NCBI GenBank assembly: GCA_031002005.1
Contig: CM061921.1
Location: forward strand, 148,771,283-148,835,282
DNA from: Vandiemenella viatica
Lineage: Eukaryota > Arthropoda > Insecta > Orthoptera > Morabidae
Length of the DNA: 64,000 bases
Direction: 5' to 3'
In this document: positions 21,286 through 31,350 of the stretch, one piece after another
How the letters are laid out: each line of letters begins with the position of its first letter
Numbering within the stretch: position 1 is the first letter of the stretch
Notes under the pieces: model-generated
Told to the model about the DNA's origin: nothing
What the model saw: only the letters and a program-made list of their open reading frames with translations
The model's database searches: none
Position numbers and translations under genes: made by a program

Positions 21286-22640
21286 GTGCCTTGTCTTTGT
21301 CTTTTTATACCCTTTTGTTTTGCATCATTTTGCTTCTCGACAGGTTTATACTCTCCAGTGTATATCCCTACGAAAATTACTAATGCCAATTCATTTTTGT
21401 ATTCTACATATTTTGCACGTATTCAGCATAGTGTTATTGACTATGTGGAAATGAAAAGCTTTACACACATCCATCTTATTATGATTTTTGTTATAAGCAG
21501 TGTAATTAAGCTGTCAGCACAAGATAGGTTTCGATTTAATTTAGTACATGAAGTAACAATTGTTTATGAAGATCCATCGGTGAGTAATAGTTTTACTGAA
21601 GGAAAAACTGAAATTTAAGATCTGTTACGGAGAATGGATCACGATGTTATACCCTTCACTCATACCAAAATCGATGAACTAACTGCCAAGTTATCTCTAT
21701 ATCGTGTGTGTTTCAGAGATATAGAGGTGATGGTATCAACAGAGCCAATATCAGACCGCGATCAATATTTGGCATCTATGCGTGACGGTACTACATGGAC
21801 TGGCGATTAATCGAGGCACTCGTGGGTTTGGCGGGGTTCCCAGCAAAAACCGCAAGCAGGCGTTGGCTATTAACAGCTGATGATCCACATTGTCTTAATA
21901 TTACATAAACTAGTTGACAGGTATCACCTATAGTGTTAGTAGGAATTCCTAACGAAAAACGAGTAAAGATTAATTATTATCTTTTTATTGATGTTTCTCG
22001 TGATGTGAGAAAACTTTCTCTGATTAGGTTCTCATAGGCTTTGGTAGGTTGTTTGACTTCAAATGAAAGAATTTTTTTTTTTTTTTTTTGCTAAGAAAAA
22101 GTTTCAAAGTGAAGTATAATTGCAACAACGAATAACCAGTATTTATTTGATTGATATATTTCGCAATTATCTACGTTTCGTGTAAACTTAATCTGAGTCG
22201 TTAAAAAAATTTCCTGTTTCTCATCTTCTGTCAAAGAATTCCTAGGTTATTTTGTGACCTGGTTCTTGTAGCAGCTACCAGCGTAAACATCAGATGATCT
22301 GCTTCAATGAATTTCTTCATCTAGTCGTCGCAAATAAACAAAAATCAACGTGTAAATTTAAAAAAAAACGTCATTTTGAAATTTTTTTAATCTCTGCCTA
22401 GCATTATAATATTTTATATCTGCCCTTCGTATTTTTGTACAGTTGCTTCCTCACCAGACAATTGCTTTTAGCTGCCATCGCAGTTATAGTTTCTTCTAAC
22501 GGTATAAGTGCAAATAAAATCTAATGCAGTTATTTATTTGAAATTTACACTTCCTTTTGACAGTATGAGTACAGATAATATCAAATGCAGTAATTCGAAA
22601 TTTCCTGGCTAGGCAAGCAGCGCTGCAGTGGCGGGTAATG
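21286..22640. other. Unassigned stretch
   Basis: Short frames only. A GC-balanced part at 21640-21900 and AT-rich sequence with a long T run (near 22072-22089) have no recognised homology. It ends at the mariner terminal repeat. Confidence 0.35.
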
Positions 22641-22750
22641 TACGAGGCATGTTTCTTTTTAAGTAAGTACAGTTTTGAAATTAAAAAAAGACGTGCAAAT
22701 ATATCTCAATAATTTTATGCTTACATGAAAGCCTGTACCTTACTCTACTT

Positions 22751-24702
22751 TTATACATAATTCCCTTCAATATTGAGGCACTTGTTATACCGTAGTACCA
22801 GTTTTTGAAAACCCTACTCATCTTTTCTTAATTTTTATAAACGATCTCGGAGACAAAGTGAAAAGCCTTTTTAGATTTTTTGCTGATGATGCAGTTATTT
22901 ATAGGGAAGTAAGGAATTTGGCCGATTGTTTAGCAATTCAGCGTGATCTGGATGTTATTTTGGCATGGTGCGCTGAGTGGCAACTCACACTAAATTGTAA
23001 AAAGTGTAAGACAATGAGCATAACTAACAAAAAGAATCCGATTGTTCAGAAATACGAGGTAAACAGTTCAGTGATTGATATGGTCGATTCTATGAAATAT
23101 TTGGGAGTAACAGTACAAAGGAACATGAAATGGGACTTATATATTAATACGTTGGTAGGTAGAGCTAATTCTAGGCTGCGGTTCATAGGTCGAATTTTGA
23201 AAAATTGTAATGAACAAACAAAGGAGATAGCGTACAAATCTCTTGAGCGTCCACATTTGGACTATTGTTGTACCATCTGAGATCCGTTTCGTAAGGGGCT
23301 GATTGAGAGTATAGAGAAAGTACAGAGAAGAGCCGCACGATTCCTGACCGCTTGCTACAGTCCTTATGAAAGCGTTACAGAACTGATTAGTAGACTAGGC
23401 TGGGAGTCTCTGGTAGATAGACGACGCACGTTTCGTATAAACTTATTGGTAAACATGCGTACTCCCACTTTCACTTACGAGTGTAGTGAAATACTTCGTC
23501 CACCAACCTATTTGGGTCGAAATGACAGGAAAGATAAAATTAGAGAAATAAGGTGCCGCACTGTTTCTTATATGAATTCTTTTTTTCCTCGTACCATTAG
23601 GGATTGGAATGCACAACAAAGAGATTAGGTTTAGTGCTGAGCACCCTCTACCACCCACAGTTTTGTGATTTGCAGAGTATATATGTAGTAGATGTAGATA
23701 GAAGTCTGCCGCCTGACTTGTTAACCACTGCATCACAACTGTTTTGACTTCGTTATCGTCTTCAAGACGCTGACCGCCCAGGTGTTTCTTCAAGTGCAGG
23801 AACAGATGGTAGTCACTGGGCACCAGATCAGGGCTGTACGGAGGATGATCTAGAGTTTCCCATCGAAAAGATGTGATGAGATCTTTGATCTGATTAGCCA
23901 CATGTGGACGGGCATTGTCATGCAGCAAAACGATGCCCTTGCTCAACTTGCCACGTCTTTTTTTCTGGATTGAACGGCGCAGATTGTTCAATGTTTCACA
24001 ATAAGCTACTGCATTGATTGTCTCATTTCGAGGCAGAAATTCCACAAGCAATTCTCCTTTTCTGTCCCAAAAAACTGTGCACGTGATTTTCCGGGCAGAA
24101 ATCGTTTGCTTGGACTTCACTTTTTTGGGTGAATCTGAATGCCGCCATCCCATGGACTGTTGCTTTGATTCAGGTGTGACGTAGTCCACCCATGTCTCAT
24201 CGCCCGTAACAATTTGGCTTAAGAAATCATCACCATCGTTGTGGTACCGCTTAAGGAAAGTCAATGCACTGCCTAAACGTTTGGTTTTGTGCACATCCGT
24301 TAACATTTTCGGTACCCAATGTGAGCACAATTTTCGATAATTCAAGTGCTCGGTCACAATGCCATACAAAACACTACGAAAAACATTATGAAAATCATCA
24401 CACAAGGAGGAAATCGTAAAGCGTCCGTTTTCTCTCACCTTATTGTTCACTTTCTGCACCAAACTTTCATTAACGACCGAAGGGCGCCCACTCAGTTGTT
24501 CATCATGCACATTTGTGCGGCCATCTTTAAATGCTCTCACCCACTTTCTCACCATTCCATCACTCATAATGTTTTGTCCGTAAACTGCACAGATCTCACG
24601 ATGAATATCGATCGGTTTTAGGCCTTTAGCACAAAGAAATCTTATAACAGCCCGTACTTCACAGTCGGCGGGACTCACGATTATCGGAGGCATCTTAAAC
24701 AC
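22751..24702 (-). pseudogene. Mariner DD34D transposase, interrupted
   Basis: The enzyme binds its terminal repeats and moves the element by cut and paste. An uninterrupted frame of about 335 codons runs from 24702 (a better start is the second Met, MPPIIV, at 24693) to about 23698. It has an N-terminal helix-turn-helix region (residues about 10-115), WVPKMLTDVHK near 129-139, and the catalytic triad GDETW (D168), HDNARPH (D262) and PSDYHLF (D297), 34 residues apart. The frame then enters LINE sequence. The missing C-terminus resumes at 22751-22822 as FQKLV...RYNKCLN..GNYV with one in-frame TAG at 22814-22816 before the natural stop. Without the LINE and that stop it would have the normal mariner length of about 345-360 residues. 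The last 84 codons of the apparent 419-codon frame are antisense LINE and not transposase. Confidence 0.93.
22823..23700 (+). mobile_element. 5'-truncated LINE (jockey/CR1-like) inserted in the mariner
   Basis: The forward frame starts inside the palm domain at LFLIFINDLGD and continues through the catalytic FADDAVIYREV box, KYLGVTVQRNMKW, RLRFIGRILKNC, ERPHLDYCCTI, and after one stop VQRRAARFLTACYS, LGWESLVDRRR, PPTYLGRNDRKDKIREIRC and FFPRTIRDWN to a stop at 23626-23628. The 3' UTR ends in the short repeated tail GTAGATGTAGATA at 23688-23700. The FADD box is intact. One stop after CCTI and the missing 5' half make it inactive. No clean target duplication is visible at the mariner junctions. 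Confidence 0.9.
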
Positions 24703-24895
24703 TCAATGAACAACGTAAACAAGGAAAAATTAGACTGTAATGGCGTCAGTGCGTAGGCAAGAGATGCAGGTACCCAGTGCGCATACGCGGAACGCCGACC
24801 GTAGCGCTTCAGCCACGGTGTAACAAAACGGTACTTAATTAAAAAATACGCCTCGTAACTAAAACTTCCGGCATCATCGGACTCTCCTGGTGTTA

Positions 24896-25136
24896 CCGAG
24901 CGTGGTGGGTGAACAGTTTACGTTCTGGCCTCGCATTTGGGAGGACGCGGGGTCGAATCCCCGTCCGGGCATCCAGATTTGGGTTTTCCATGGTTTCCCC
25001 AAATTACTCAAGTGAATGCCGGATGCTTTCTTCAAAAAGGCCATGGTCGAATTCCTTCCATTTCCTTGTACCCAGTCCAATCCCGTCTCTAATGACCTTG
25101 GCCGTCGACGAGGGGTAAAAAAAAATAAAAAATTGC
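24896..25136 (+). repeat. SINE A copy, tail variant 1, 14-bp target duplications
   Basis: CTCTCCTGGTGTTA (24882-24895) and CTCTCCAGGTGTAA (25137-25150) flank a complete copy beginning CCGAGCGTGGTGGGTGAAC. The insertion lies 40 bases outside the mariner end. Confidence 0.9.
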
Positions 25137-25150
25137 CTCTCCAGGTGTAA

Positions 25151-25577
25151 TGCATTTTACTAAAGTGGATGCACGTACAAGTGAATGGTTGTGTACAGAG
25201 AGGGTCTCTGATTTCGTAAAGAAGTGAGGAATATCAAGTTACTGGTTTCCGATCAACAATTTTCAGTCAAATTTGTAACTGAAATGTATTACAACTGCTA
25301 TTTTGCTGAATATAAACTCGGAAGTATTAATAAGGGTTTGTTCCATTAACAAGTATTTGAAGTGTTTGGATAGCTGAAGAGGAATATAGAAAATTAAAAA
25401 TCTTATGCTCTTCTTGACGGAAACGGCATATTGTTCGGACAACTTGTATTAATAAATATTTTGCGACTTTATTTTTTAACCATTTTCATATTTTGAAAAA
25501 TACTTCTTCCATATGATTCAAAACTGTATAATCAAGCCTAAAATTTTGTATTCAGATATTTCTCTAACGAACGCCTG
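25151..25577. other. Unassigned AT-rich stretch
   Basis: Nothing was recognised. Confidence 0.35.
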
Positions 25578-25580
25578 TAA

Positions 25581-25974
25581 CGGAGCGTACATAAACCACG
25601 TAGCTCCATTTTGACCTCCAGTGAAACCCCCTCCCCGCCCCTCACGTACCCCGACGTGCCTCTTGCCTCTACCCCCCCCCCCCCATTTTCCCAACGTAAC
25701 ACGTAGCTTTTCCCTGTTGATTCCAGAAGACAGTTTATACTGTTTTATCTTGTCAGACTATTGTGAATTTCATAAGAAGATAGTTAAATAACAGAAATAA
25801 ATATTCACATGCTGTTATGTGTTCTGTACCTTATTTTAACTGTAACAAATAATATAAACGAAACGCTACGTGGCTTGACTTGAAACCCCCCTCCCCCTCG
25901 TAGCTCAGCGTAGTTTTCCAGCCAACCCCTCCCCCCCCCCCAAAGACGGAACCACGTAGTTTATGGACGCTCCC
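25581..25974. mobile_element. MITE G copy 2, uninterrupted
   Basis: The element begins CGGAGCGTACATAAACCACG and ends TAGTTTATGGACGCTCCC. TAA flanks both sides (25578-25580, 25975-25977). Here the G tracts appear as C runs, so this copy lies in the opposite orientation to copies 1, 3 and 5. It is about 394 bp long. The centre carries the conserved TTCACATGCTGTTATGTG. Confidence 0.9.
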
Positions 25975-26009
25975 TAACAAGTGGCATACGGTGCTTGTGG
26001 TCTTTTTTT

Positions 26010-26112
26010 TTTTGCTTAGGGCTTTTCTGAATCTCGTCATCGAGGTCAGTGGGAGTAAGGAACAGAAAGGAATTCAGTTCGGCCATGACCTTTTAAAGGA
26101 ACCATTTTCGAG
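26010..26112 (-). repeat. SINE A fragment
   Basis: A T-run tail, TCGTCATCGAGGTCA, GGAATTCAGTTCGGCCATGAC and GGAACCAT identify the distal half of a variant 1 copy. It stops where a forward-strand copy starts. Confidence 0.65.
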
Positions 26113-26114
26113 AG

Positions 26115-26510
26115 TGATGGGTGAGCGGTAACGCTCGGGTCTGGCTATCCAGATTTTGGTTTTCCATTGCTTCCCGATATCACTCCAGGCGAATACAGGG
26201 CTAGTTTCTGGGACCGAGCGTGGTGGGTGAGCGATTAACGCTCTGGCCTCGCATTCGGGAAGACGTCGGTTCGAATCTCCGTCCGGGCATCCAGGTCTGG
26301 GTTTTCCATAGTTTCCCCAAATCATTTCAGGTGAATGCCGAGATGCTTCTTCAAAAGGGCCATGGCCGAATTCCTTCCCGTTCCTTGTCCCCAGCCCTAT
26401 CCCGCCTCTAATGACCTCGACGTTGACGATGCGAAAAGCCATAAGCAAAAAAAAAAGTTCCTGGATTAGGCCATGGCTGATTTTTCATTTTCTATTTTTT
26501 TTTTCAATTG
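26115..26510 (+). repeat. SINE A copy split by a second SINE A
   Basis: The outer copy has GGTGAGCGGTAACGC, CCAGATTTTGGTTTTCC and AATCACTCC-like sequence up to 26211, and resumes at 26465 with GGCCATGGCTGATTTT. The inner copy occupies 26212-26455. The outer copy is much more worn than the inner, as expected from the order of insertion. Confidence 0.7.
26212..26455 (+). repeat. SINE A copy, tail variant 1, nested in another SINE A
   Basis: Nearly identical 9-bp duplications flank it (AGTTTCTGG at 26203-26211, AGTTCCTGG at 26456-26464). The head starts GACCGAGCGTGGTGGGTGAG, and the tail hairpin has one change (CGCCTC against GATGCG). Confidence 0.88.
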
Positions 26511-26858
26511 TGTGTCAGATAAAGGTTCTAAAAAAAAAAAAAAAGTATATAACCTCTATTGTATTTTCATACACAGTATGCAGCTTAGAGGTGGGCGTCA
26601 CGCCAGCGTGACGCCGCCGTGTCTCAGCGGCGCGGCGCCGCCGACACTTGCTTCGCGGCGTGACCTTAAGCAATAGACCCTACTTCCTAACACGACAACG
26701 CGGTTTTTTTTAAAAAAATTTCTTTATATTGAGCGAATAAGTAGGTGTTAAAATGACTTTGAATTAGCTGAAACTAATGATTAAAAAAACTCTCTGTAAT
26801 AGTGTTATATGACTCTCTAAGACAAACTAGTTTTTGTTGAAAATATTTCGGAAGTTTA

Positions 26859-28435
26859 GTGATAGAAGCCAGTGAGAATAACATCGTGAATTTCGATCAA
26901 TTCTATTGCTTATCTAGCCTAAATGTAGTAAAAACAGTCAAGTATTTAAACCTGAGTACTCAAAGTATGGAGGAAATTAAGACTGGAGACAAACTAGAAG
27001 AGATAAAGAAACAGTTGAGACTGAATGAAAAGAAGATACTGGAGAAAATGTGCAAAGACCAGTTTCTTTGGCTGATATGGAACATCACCTGTGTCTTGTC
27101 ATGGGCTCCATAATCTCGTGTCAGTGGAGGCATAAACAGAATTCCAGAAATTGAAACGCTCGTAAAAAGAATGGCAAGAAGATTGTCAAGAAAGAGAGAT
27201 ATCCCTTGCCATAGCTAGAAGCACATGCCGAAAAGATGGAAAAAGAGTTTGTGGATTTCCCTGATAACGTCGTTAATACCTAGAAAATGATGAGACCGAT
27301 CCTATTTTAGAAAATTATTAGACGGAATCAGTACGCACAGAAAGATGGATGAAGTAGTTGAAGAGAACGCGCTATTCGTAACAGTCTCAGGAAATATTAT
27401 ATACACTCCTTCTATCAAAACTGCGGACAAACTCGTTGGACACCAAATCGTTGGCACAGATTTCCAGAGTTGCTGGAAAGTTTAACTCACGTATGCAACC
27501 GTGAGCTAATAAACAAGATGTTTAGAAATATTGGACAAGATGAGATAAGTATTAATCAAAGTGAGTCGGATCTTTTAGACATAGAGGAGCTAGTAAATTT
27601 TTTGAAAATGTTTCGCGAAGCAGTTGGGGTCATGTCGTCTCAAAGATATGTATCGTTCTGACATAATTGAAATCCTGAATTCTGTCTTAGATGACGAATC
27701 ATTATGTTTTGGCTTAATCGCAGCATGGTGGCACAAATTAAAAATCGATTCGCTGCCACAAGAACGGTCGTAGTAGTATCACTTTTGGATTATTATCGTT
27801 TTATGGGCCTTAAAGAAATAGCACACATTTGAAGTCAATACAAAAGACCAGTACTTCTTTTCTTTCCTCATATATCAAAGAAGTAATCACGTCCTTAATA
27901 CCGAGCGTGGTGGTGTAACGGATAGCGTTCTGGCCTCGCATTCGGGAGGACGGCGGTTCGAATCCCCGTCCGGGCATCCAGATTTGGGTTTTCCATGGTT
28001 TCCCCAAATCACTCCAGGCGAATGCCGGGATGCTTCCTTCAAAAGGCCATGGCCGAATTCCTTCCCATTCCTTGCCCCCATCCTTTCCCGTCTCTAAAGA
28101 CCACGTTGTTAAAAAGGGACGTTAAACTGTTACAAAAAAAAAAAAAAAAAAAAAACGTCCTTAATGTTCCAGAAACAAATGAAGGTAGGGACCCTATTGC
28201 TTCTACAAACTCCACCAATGATACATCGTTGCTGCAAAAACTATCGATGAAACGTCGTGTATATACCGATATTGATTATCTGATCGATCAAGAAAGTTGG
28301 AGAAATTTAGCTTCATCTGGTATATCAGATCCTAAAGATGGTAAACTTTTAAGCTACTACAGCAGCAAAAAAGAAAAAGCCTTTCCTCGGTTTTCTGCCT
28401 TCGTCAAGACTTTTATTTGTGTTTATTTTCTGTGA
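26859..28435 (+). pseudogene. Degenerate hAT transposase
   Basis: Forward-strand pieces occur in the expected order. A Glu/Lys-rich segment lies at 26859-27110 (EEIKKQLRLNEKKILEKMC). A segment with the hAT-type motif CGQTRWTPNRWHRFPELLES is followed by LTHVCNRELINKMFRN (27420-27660). Next comes ILNSVLDDESLCFGLIAAWW (about 27670-27730). After the SINE, RRVYTDIDYLIDQESW and SYYSSKKEKAFP follow. Stops and frameshifts separate them. No zinc-finger BED domain or C-terminal dimerisation block could be identified. The element's ends secure the family assignment better than these frames do. Confidence 0.65.
27900..28154 (+). repeat. SINE A, reference complete copy, tail variant 2, 11-bp target duplications
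   Basis: ACGTCCTTAAT occurs at 27889-27899 and 28155-28165. The head ACCGAGCGTGGTGGTGTAACGG contains an A box, and GGTTCGAATCC near 27954 is a perfect B box, so an RNA polymerase III promoter is present. The body runs TTTTCCATGGTTTCCCC, GGCGAATGCCGGGATGC, GGCCATGGCCGAATTCC. The tail is CCCGTCTCTAAAGACC...GGGACGTTAAAC, then a 22-base A run. SINEs are copied by LINE machinery in trans. The long A run and intact boxes mark a young insertion into the hAT transposase region. Confidence 0.95.
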
Positions 28436-28720
28436 CTAGGTTAGTCATTTATGCGAAAAGGTCTAGGTTAAGCTCAGTTCGCCTAAATAAAATTATCTTT
28501 ATACATGACAACTACAAAGAGTGCAAAAATCTACAAAACTTTGAATATATAAGTGAAATGTTACTTATTTTTTCTTTTGAGACTAAGTAATGATATATAC
28601 AAAATATCATGAAATCTATATATAAAAGTCACGCCGCCGGCGTTACGCCGCCGCCGGCTGAAAATGTTCGGCGCGCCGCCGCCGAGATTTTAGCAGACGG
28701 CGCCCACCTCTAATGCAGCT

Positions 28721-29734
28721 CTAAAGTACTTTTCGAAAGTCCAAGACACTCGCCTGGTACGTTGCGGTGACGTTTGAGATTTCACTCAGTACTTGGACGC
28801 ACAATCTGGTCATTTGAAATAATGCAGCACAACCTCTCCTACCCAGCCGGCCATGCCCAGATCGTGAAAATATCTTTCAGCTGCGGGGCTCAAACTAGCC
28901 AACATTGTGTCAGCCGCCGAACACCATCATAATGCCTCAACGACCTAAGCCAACGGGCTCGCTTCTTATGAACAACCTTCTCATTTTAGAGAATTGGTTA
29001 ACACCATCTGCTTCGAACAGTTTTCCCTGTTTTTTTTTATTGTTCCGCTTTCCATTATTCATTACAATTGTGGCAGCTCTGTTATTACCCGACTTTTGAT
29101 ACGTAACTTACCGTTAGTATTATAAGAAGGTAGAGGGAAGGGAGGTAGGAGTATGGAGTACCTTAGGTGTCGCCATCTGTGAGTAAATTTAGTTCTGTGT
29201 GTTCCGTATTAATTATATTAACACGTGTGTATAGTTCTCGTGTCCAGTATGACGGCATTATAACACTGCCAAAATGCAGAATTATAATGTACTAGAAGTA
29301 CTATAGTACAGCTGTTTGATTTGCGTTTAACTATAACGAATACAAAGCTACGACGATACCAACGGAACTGCAACACGAGTTGAGTATTATAGCTGCAAGA
29401 CGCCTGCTATCAGTAGGTTTGCAACCTGTATGAAGTGGAATGCCCATCCAGCCATATTTGCGCTGTGCTGGACCTCTACCAGGACGTATATGGACGAGCA
29501 TGTGCGTGAATCACGTATTCCTGTCACGTGCAAGCTCGAGTCACGATGAGCGTAGAACAATGGGCTGAGCCGGGACCAAGGTCTCCTCTTCCATTAATAT
29601 TGATATCCGCTAACGAACATCCCATACGTGCCATTAAAACGCGAACTGGCGCGGTAACCGGCGATGCTCAAGAGGCGTATACCTCTTTTCCTGCCTCACT
29701 TTGCCCCATTAAACTGTGGCGAATGCGTTCAAAA
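28721..29734. other. Unassigned stretch
   Basis: No named repeat. A GC-balanced part at 29290-29700 has short forward frames (for example 29528-29735) without a recognised family. Confidence 0.35.
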
Positions 29735-30669
29735 GGGAGTGTGCACAAACTACGTGGCTCGGACCAAAAAGAGGGGGAGGGAGGGTTGGCTGAAGGCTAC
29801 GGTGGGCTACGTGTGGGAGGGGAGCTTTCCGAGCCAGGCCACGTAGCTTTACTTTCAAAACATTTTTCACAGTTAAAATGGGAAACAGAATTCACAACAC
29901 ATCTACATTCTACATCTACATTCATACACTGCAAATCACAAACATTGTGGGTGGCAGAGGGTGCTAAGCACCAATCCTAAACCCGCCCACTCCAATCCCG
30001 AATAGTGCGAGGAAAGAAGGAATACATATGAGTATCAGTAAGGCATCTTATTTCTCTAACCTTATCCCTCCGGTCATTGCGACCTAAATAGGTTGGCGGA
30101 AGAAGTATTTCATTGCACTCGAAATTTAAATTTTTTCGCATATTCTCCAATAAATTCGAACGCAAGCTACGTCGTCTGTCTTCCAAACTATCCCAGCCCA
30201 ATCTATGTATCAATTCTGTGACGCTTTCATAAGGGCTGTAACAAGAAGTCACGAATCTAGCGGCTCTCCTCTGCACCCTCTCAACTGAGTCAATCAGAAC
30301 CTTGCGATACGGATCGCAAACCCCACAACAGTAATCCAGATGCGGACGTACTAGTGTTTTATACGCTATCTCCTTTGTTTGAGCATTACAATTCCTCAAA
30401 ATACGACCTATGAATCGTAATTTAGAATTAGCCTTGCCTACGACAATGTGAATATTTATTTCCCTCAATTAATTATCTCCGTATGTAATTTACCATAGTC
30501 TGACAGGAGAAAACAGTACAAAATGTCTTCTGGAATCAAAAGAGAAAAAAGCTACGTGCTACGTGGGGGGGGGGGGGCGGTAGAGGCAAAAGCCACGTAG
30601 GGCTACGTGGGGGGGGGGGGGTTCACAGGAGGCCAAAATGATGGAGCTACGTGGTTTATGGACGCTCCC
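29735..30669. mobile_element. MITE G copy 3, split by a LINE
   Basis: The start GGGAGTGTGCACAAACTACG and the end TTTATGGACGCTCCC are the family termini. The left half runs to about 29900 and the right half from 30445. The conserved centre (CACAACA...ATGTGAATATTTATT) is cut by LINE sequence. The G runs in the right half (30564-30620) are on the forward strand. Confidence 0.88.
29901..30444 (-). mobile_element. 5'-truncated LINE tail (jockey/CR1-like) inside MITE G
   Basis: On the reverse strand the frame reads VVGKANSKLRFIGRILRNCN, KEIAYKTLVRPHLDYCCGVC, VQRRAARFVTSCYSPYESVT, LGWDSLEDRRR, PPTYLGRNDRRDKVREIRC and FFPRTIRDWS. It is over 70 percent similar by eye to the LINE at 22823. It keeps a single open frame of 163 codons, so it is a recent insertion. 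The 3' end carries the TGTAGATGTAGAATG tail (forward strand 29901-29920). Confidence 0.9.
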
Positions 30670-31045
30670 AAGCTACTCGTATGCTAATACAATTTCCTTA
30701 AAGTTTTCCTAAGCTCCTAGCGATGTGGTTTCGTATTACAATAGCTGAAGGTTAGAGTCAGGCCTACGAATTACGGCGGTTTTAATCAAATGTTATTTGG
30801 TTTTAAGAGCGCTTAATGCAATAAGAGAAACGGAAGTAAGCTGAATTATAATGCAGCTTGGTTAGCGTAGCATCAGAAATAGGCTCCCATCATTTGTCAC
30901 CTACTACACAACTGTCCTGTTAAAGTGAATCATCGGTGAAAAATCCTAAAATCTGATTTGTTTTTACTAGAGTTAGGCCACTGTTGCAGATGTGCATACT
31001 CGTTTTACAGATTGGGAAAAATTTCATCACCGGTCTGGGGCTGTG
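30670..31045. other. Unassigned spacer
   Basis: No gene or named repeat was recognised. Confidence 0.3.
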
Positions 31046-31049
31046 GCGC

Positions 31050-31350
31050 TAGTAATAATTCCGTGTGGTCCTAATGAGCTGGCGACAGGATTTCTCTTGG
31101 CTGCGCATCCCGCCCCCGTCGTAGCCGCCTTAACCTAACCCGGCAATCCTACCGGGTACAGGAGACCTACAGTTTAACGTGAATTCCGAACCATGGATGC
31201 GTTCTGGCGTATATCATGTTACACAACAAGCTGTGCCGGAGGTGATGTCGGGTAAAGCCTTTGAAAATCCCCGCCGAGACAGGGATTCAAACCGGGGACC
31301 TTTCAATCTCCAGTCAGACGTCATAACCACTGAGCCACCAGACCGATCAC
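31050..31350 (-). repeat. SINE C copy
   Basis: The forward strand shows, in reversed order, GGCGACAGGATTTCTCTTGG, GGCAATCCTACCGGGTAC, GGAGACCTACAGTTTAACG, a B box (GGGATTCAAACCGGGG) near 31283 and TGAGCCACCAGACCG. The order mirrors the copy at 11560. Confidence 0.85.

Larger units (their letters stand above)
22643..24855 (-). mobile_element. Mariner element, complete but split by a LINE
   Basis: Terminal inverted repeats of about 40 bp start CGAGGCATG at 22643 and, complementary, CGAGGCGTA ending at 24855. Each is flanked by TA (22641-22642, 24856-24857), the mariner target duplication. Matching blocks further in are AAGTAAGTAC against AATTAAGTAC. Removing the LINE at 22823-23700 leaves about 1.33 kb, the usual mariner size. 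The transposase gene runs on the reverse strand. This is the best-preserved autonomous-type DNA transposon in the window. Confidence 0.93.
26586..28712. mobile_element. hAT-family DNA transposon with perfect 8-bp target duplication
   Basis: ATGCAGCT stands directly outside both ends (26578-26585 and 28713-28720). The inverted ends are TAGAGGTGGGCG and CGCCCACCTCTA. Eight-base duplications with a short RGRGGTGGGC-type end are the hallmark of hAT elements. Subterminal zones at 26595-26665 and 28628-28700 are extremely rich in GCCGCC/CGGCGG motifs, in sharp contrast to the AT-rich interior, and are likely transposase-binding arrays. Removing the SINE at 27900-28154 leaves about 1.86 kb. The transposase frames inside are degenerate. 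Confidence 0.93.

Noticed and set aside
23443..23692. C-terminal 84 codons of the apparent 419-codon transposase frame
   Set aside because: They are the antisense of the inserted LINE 3' region (forward-strand VQRRAAR...IRDW area and UTR). The true mariner C-terminus lies at 22751-22822.
26074..26448. 124-codon reverse frame with repeated SNRRLPECEAR-type peptides
   Set aside because: These peptides are translations of the SINE A head and recur wherever a SINE A lies (for example 152-284, 21036-21245, 27887-28081).
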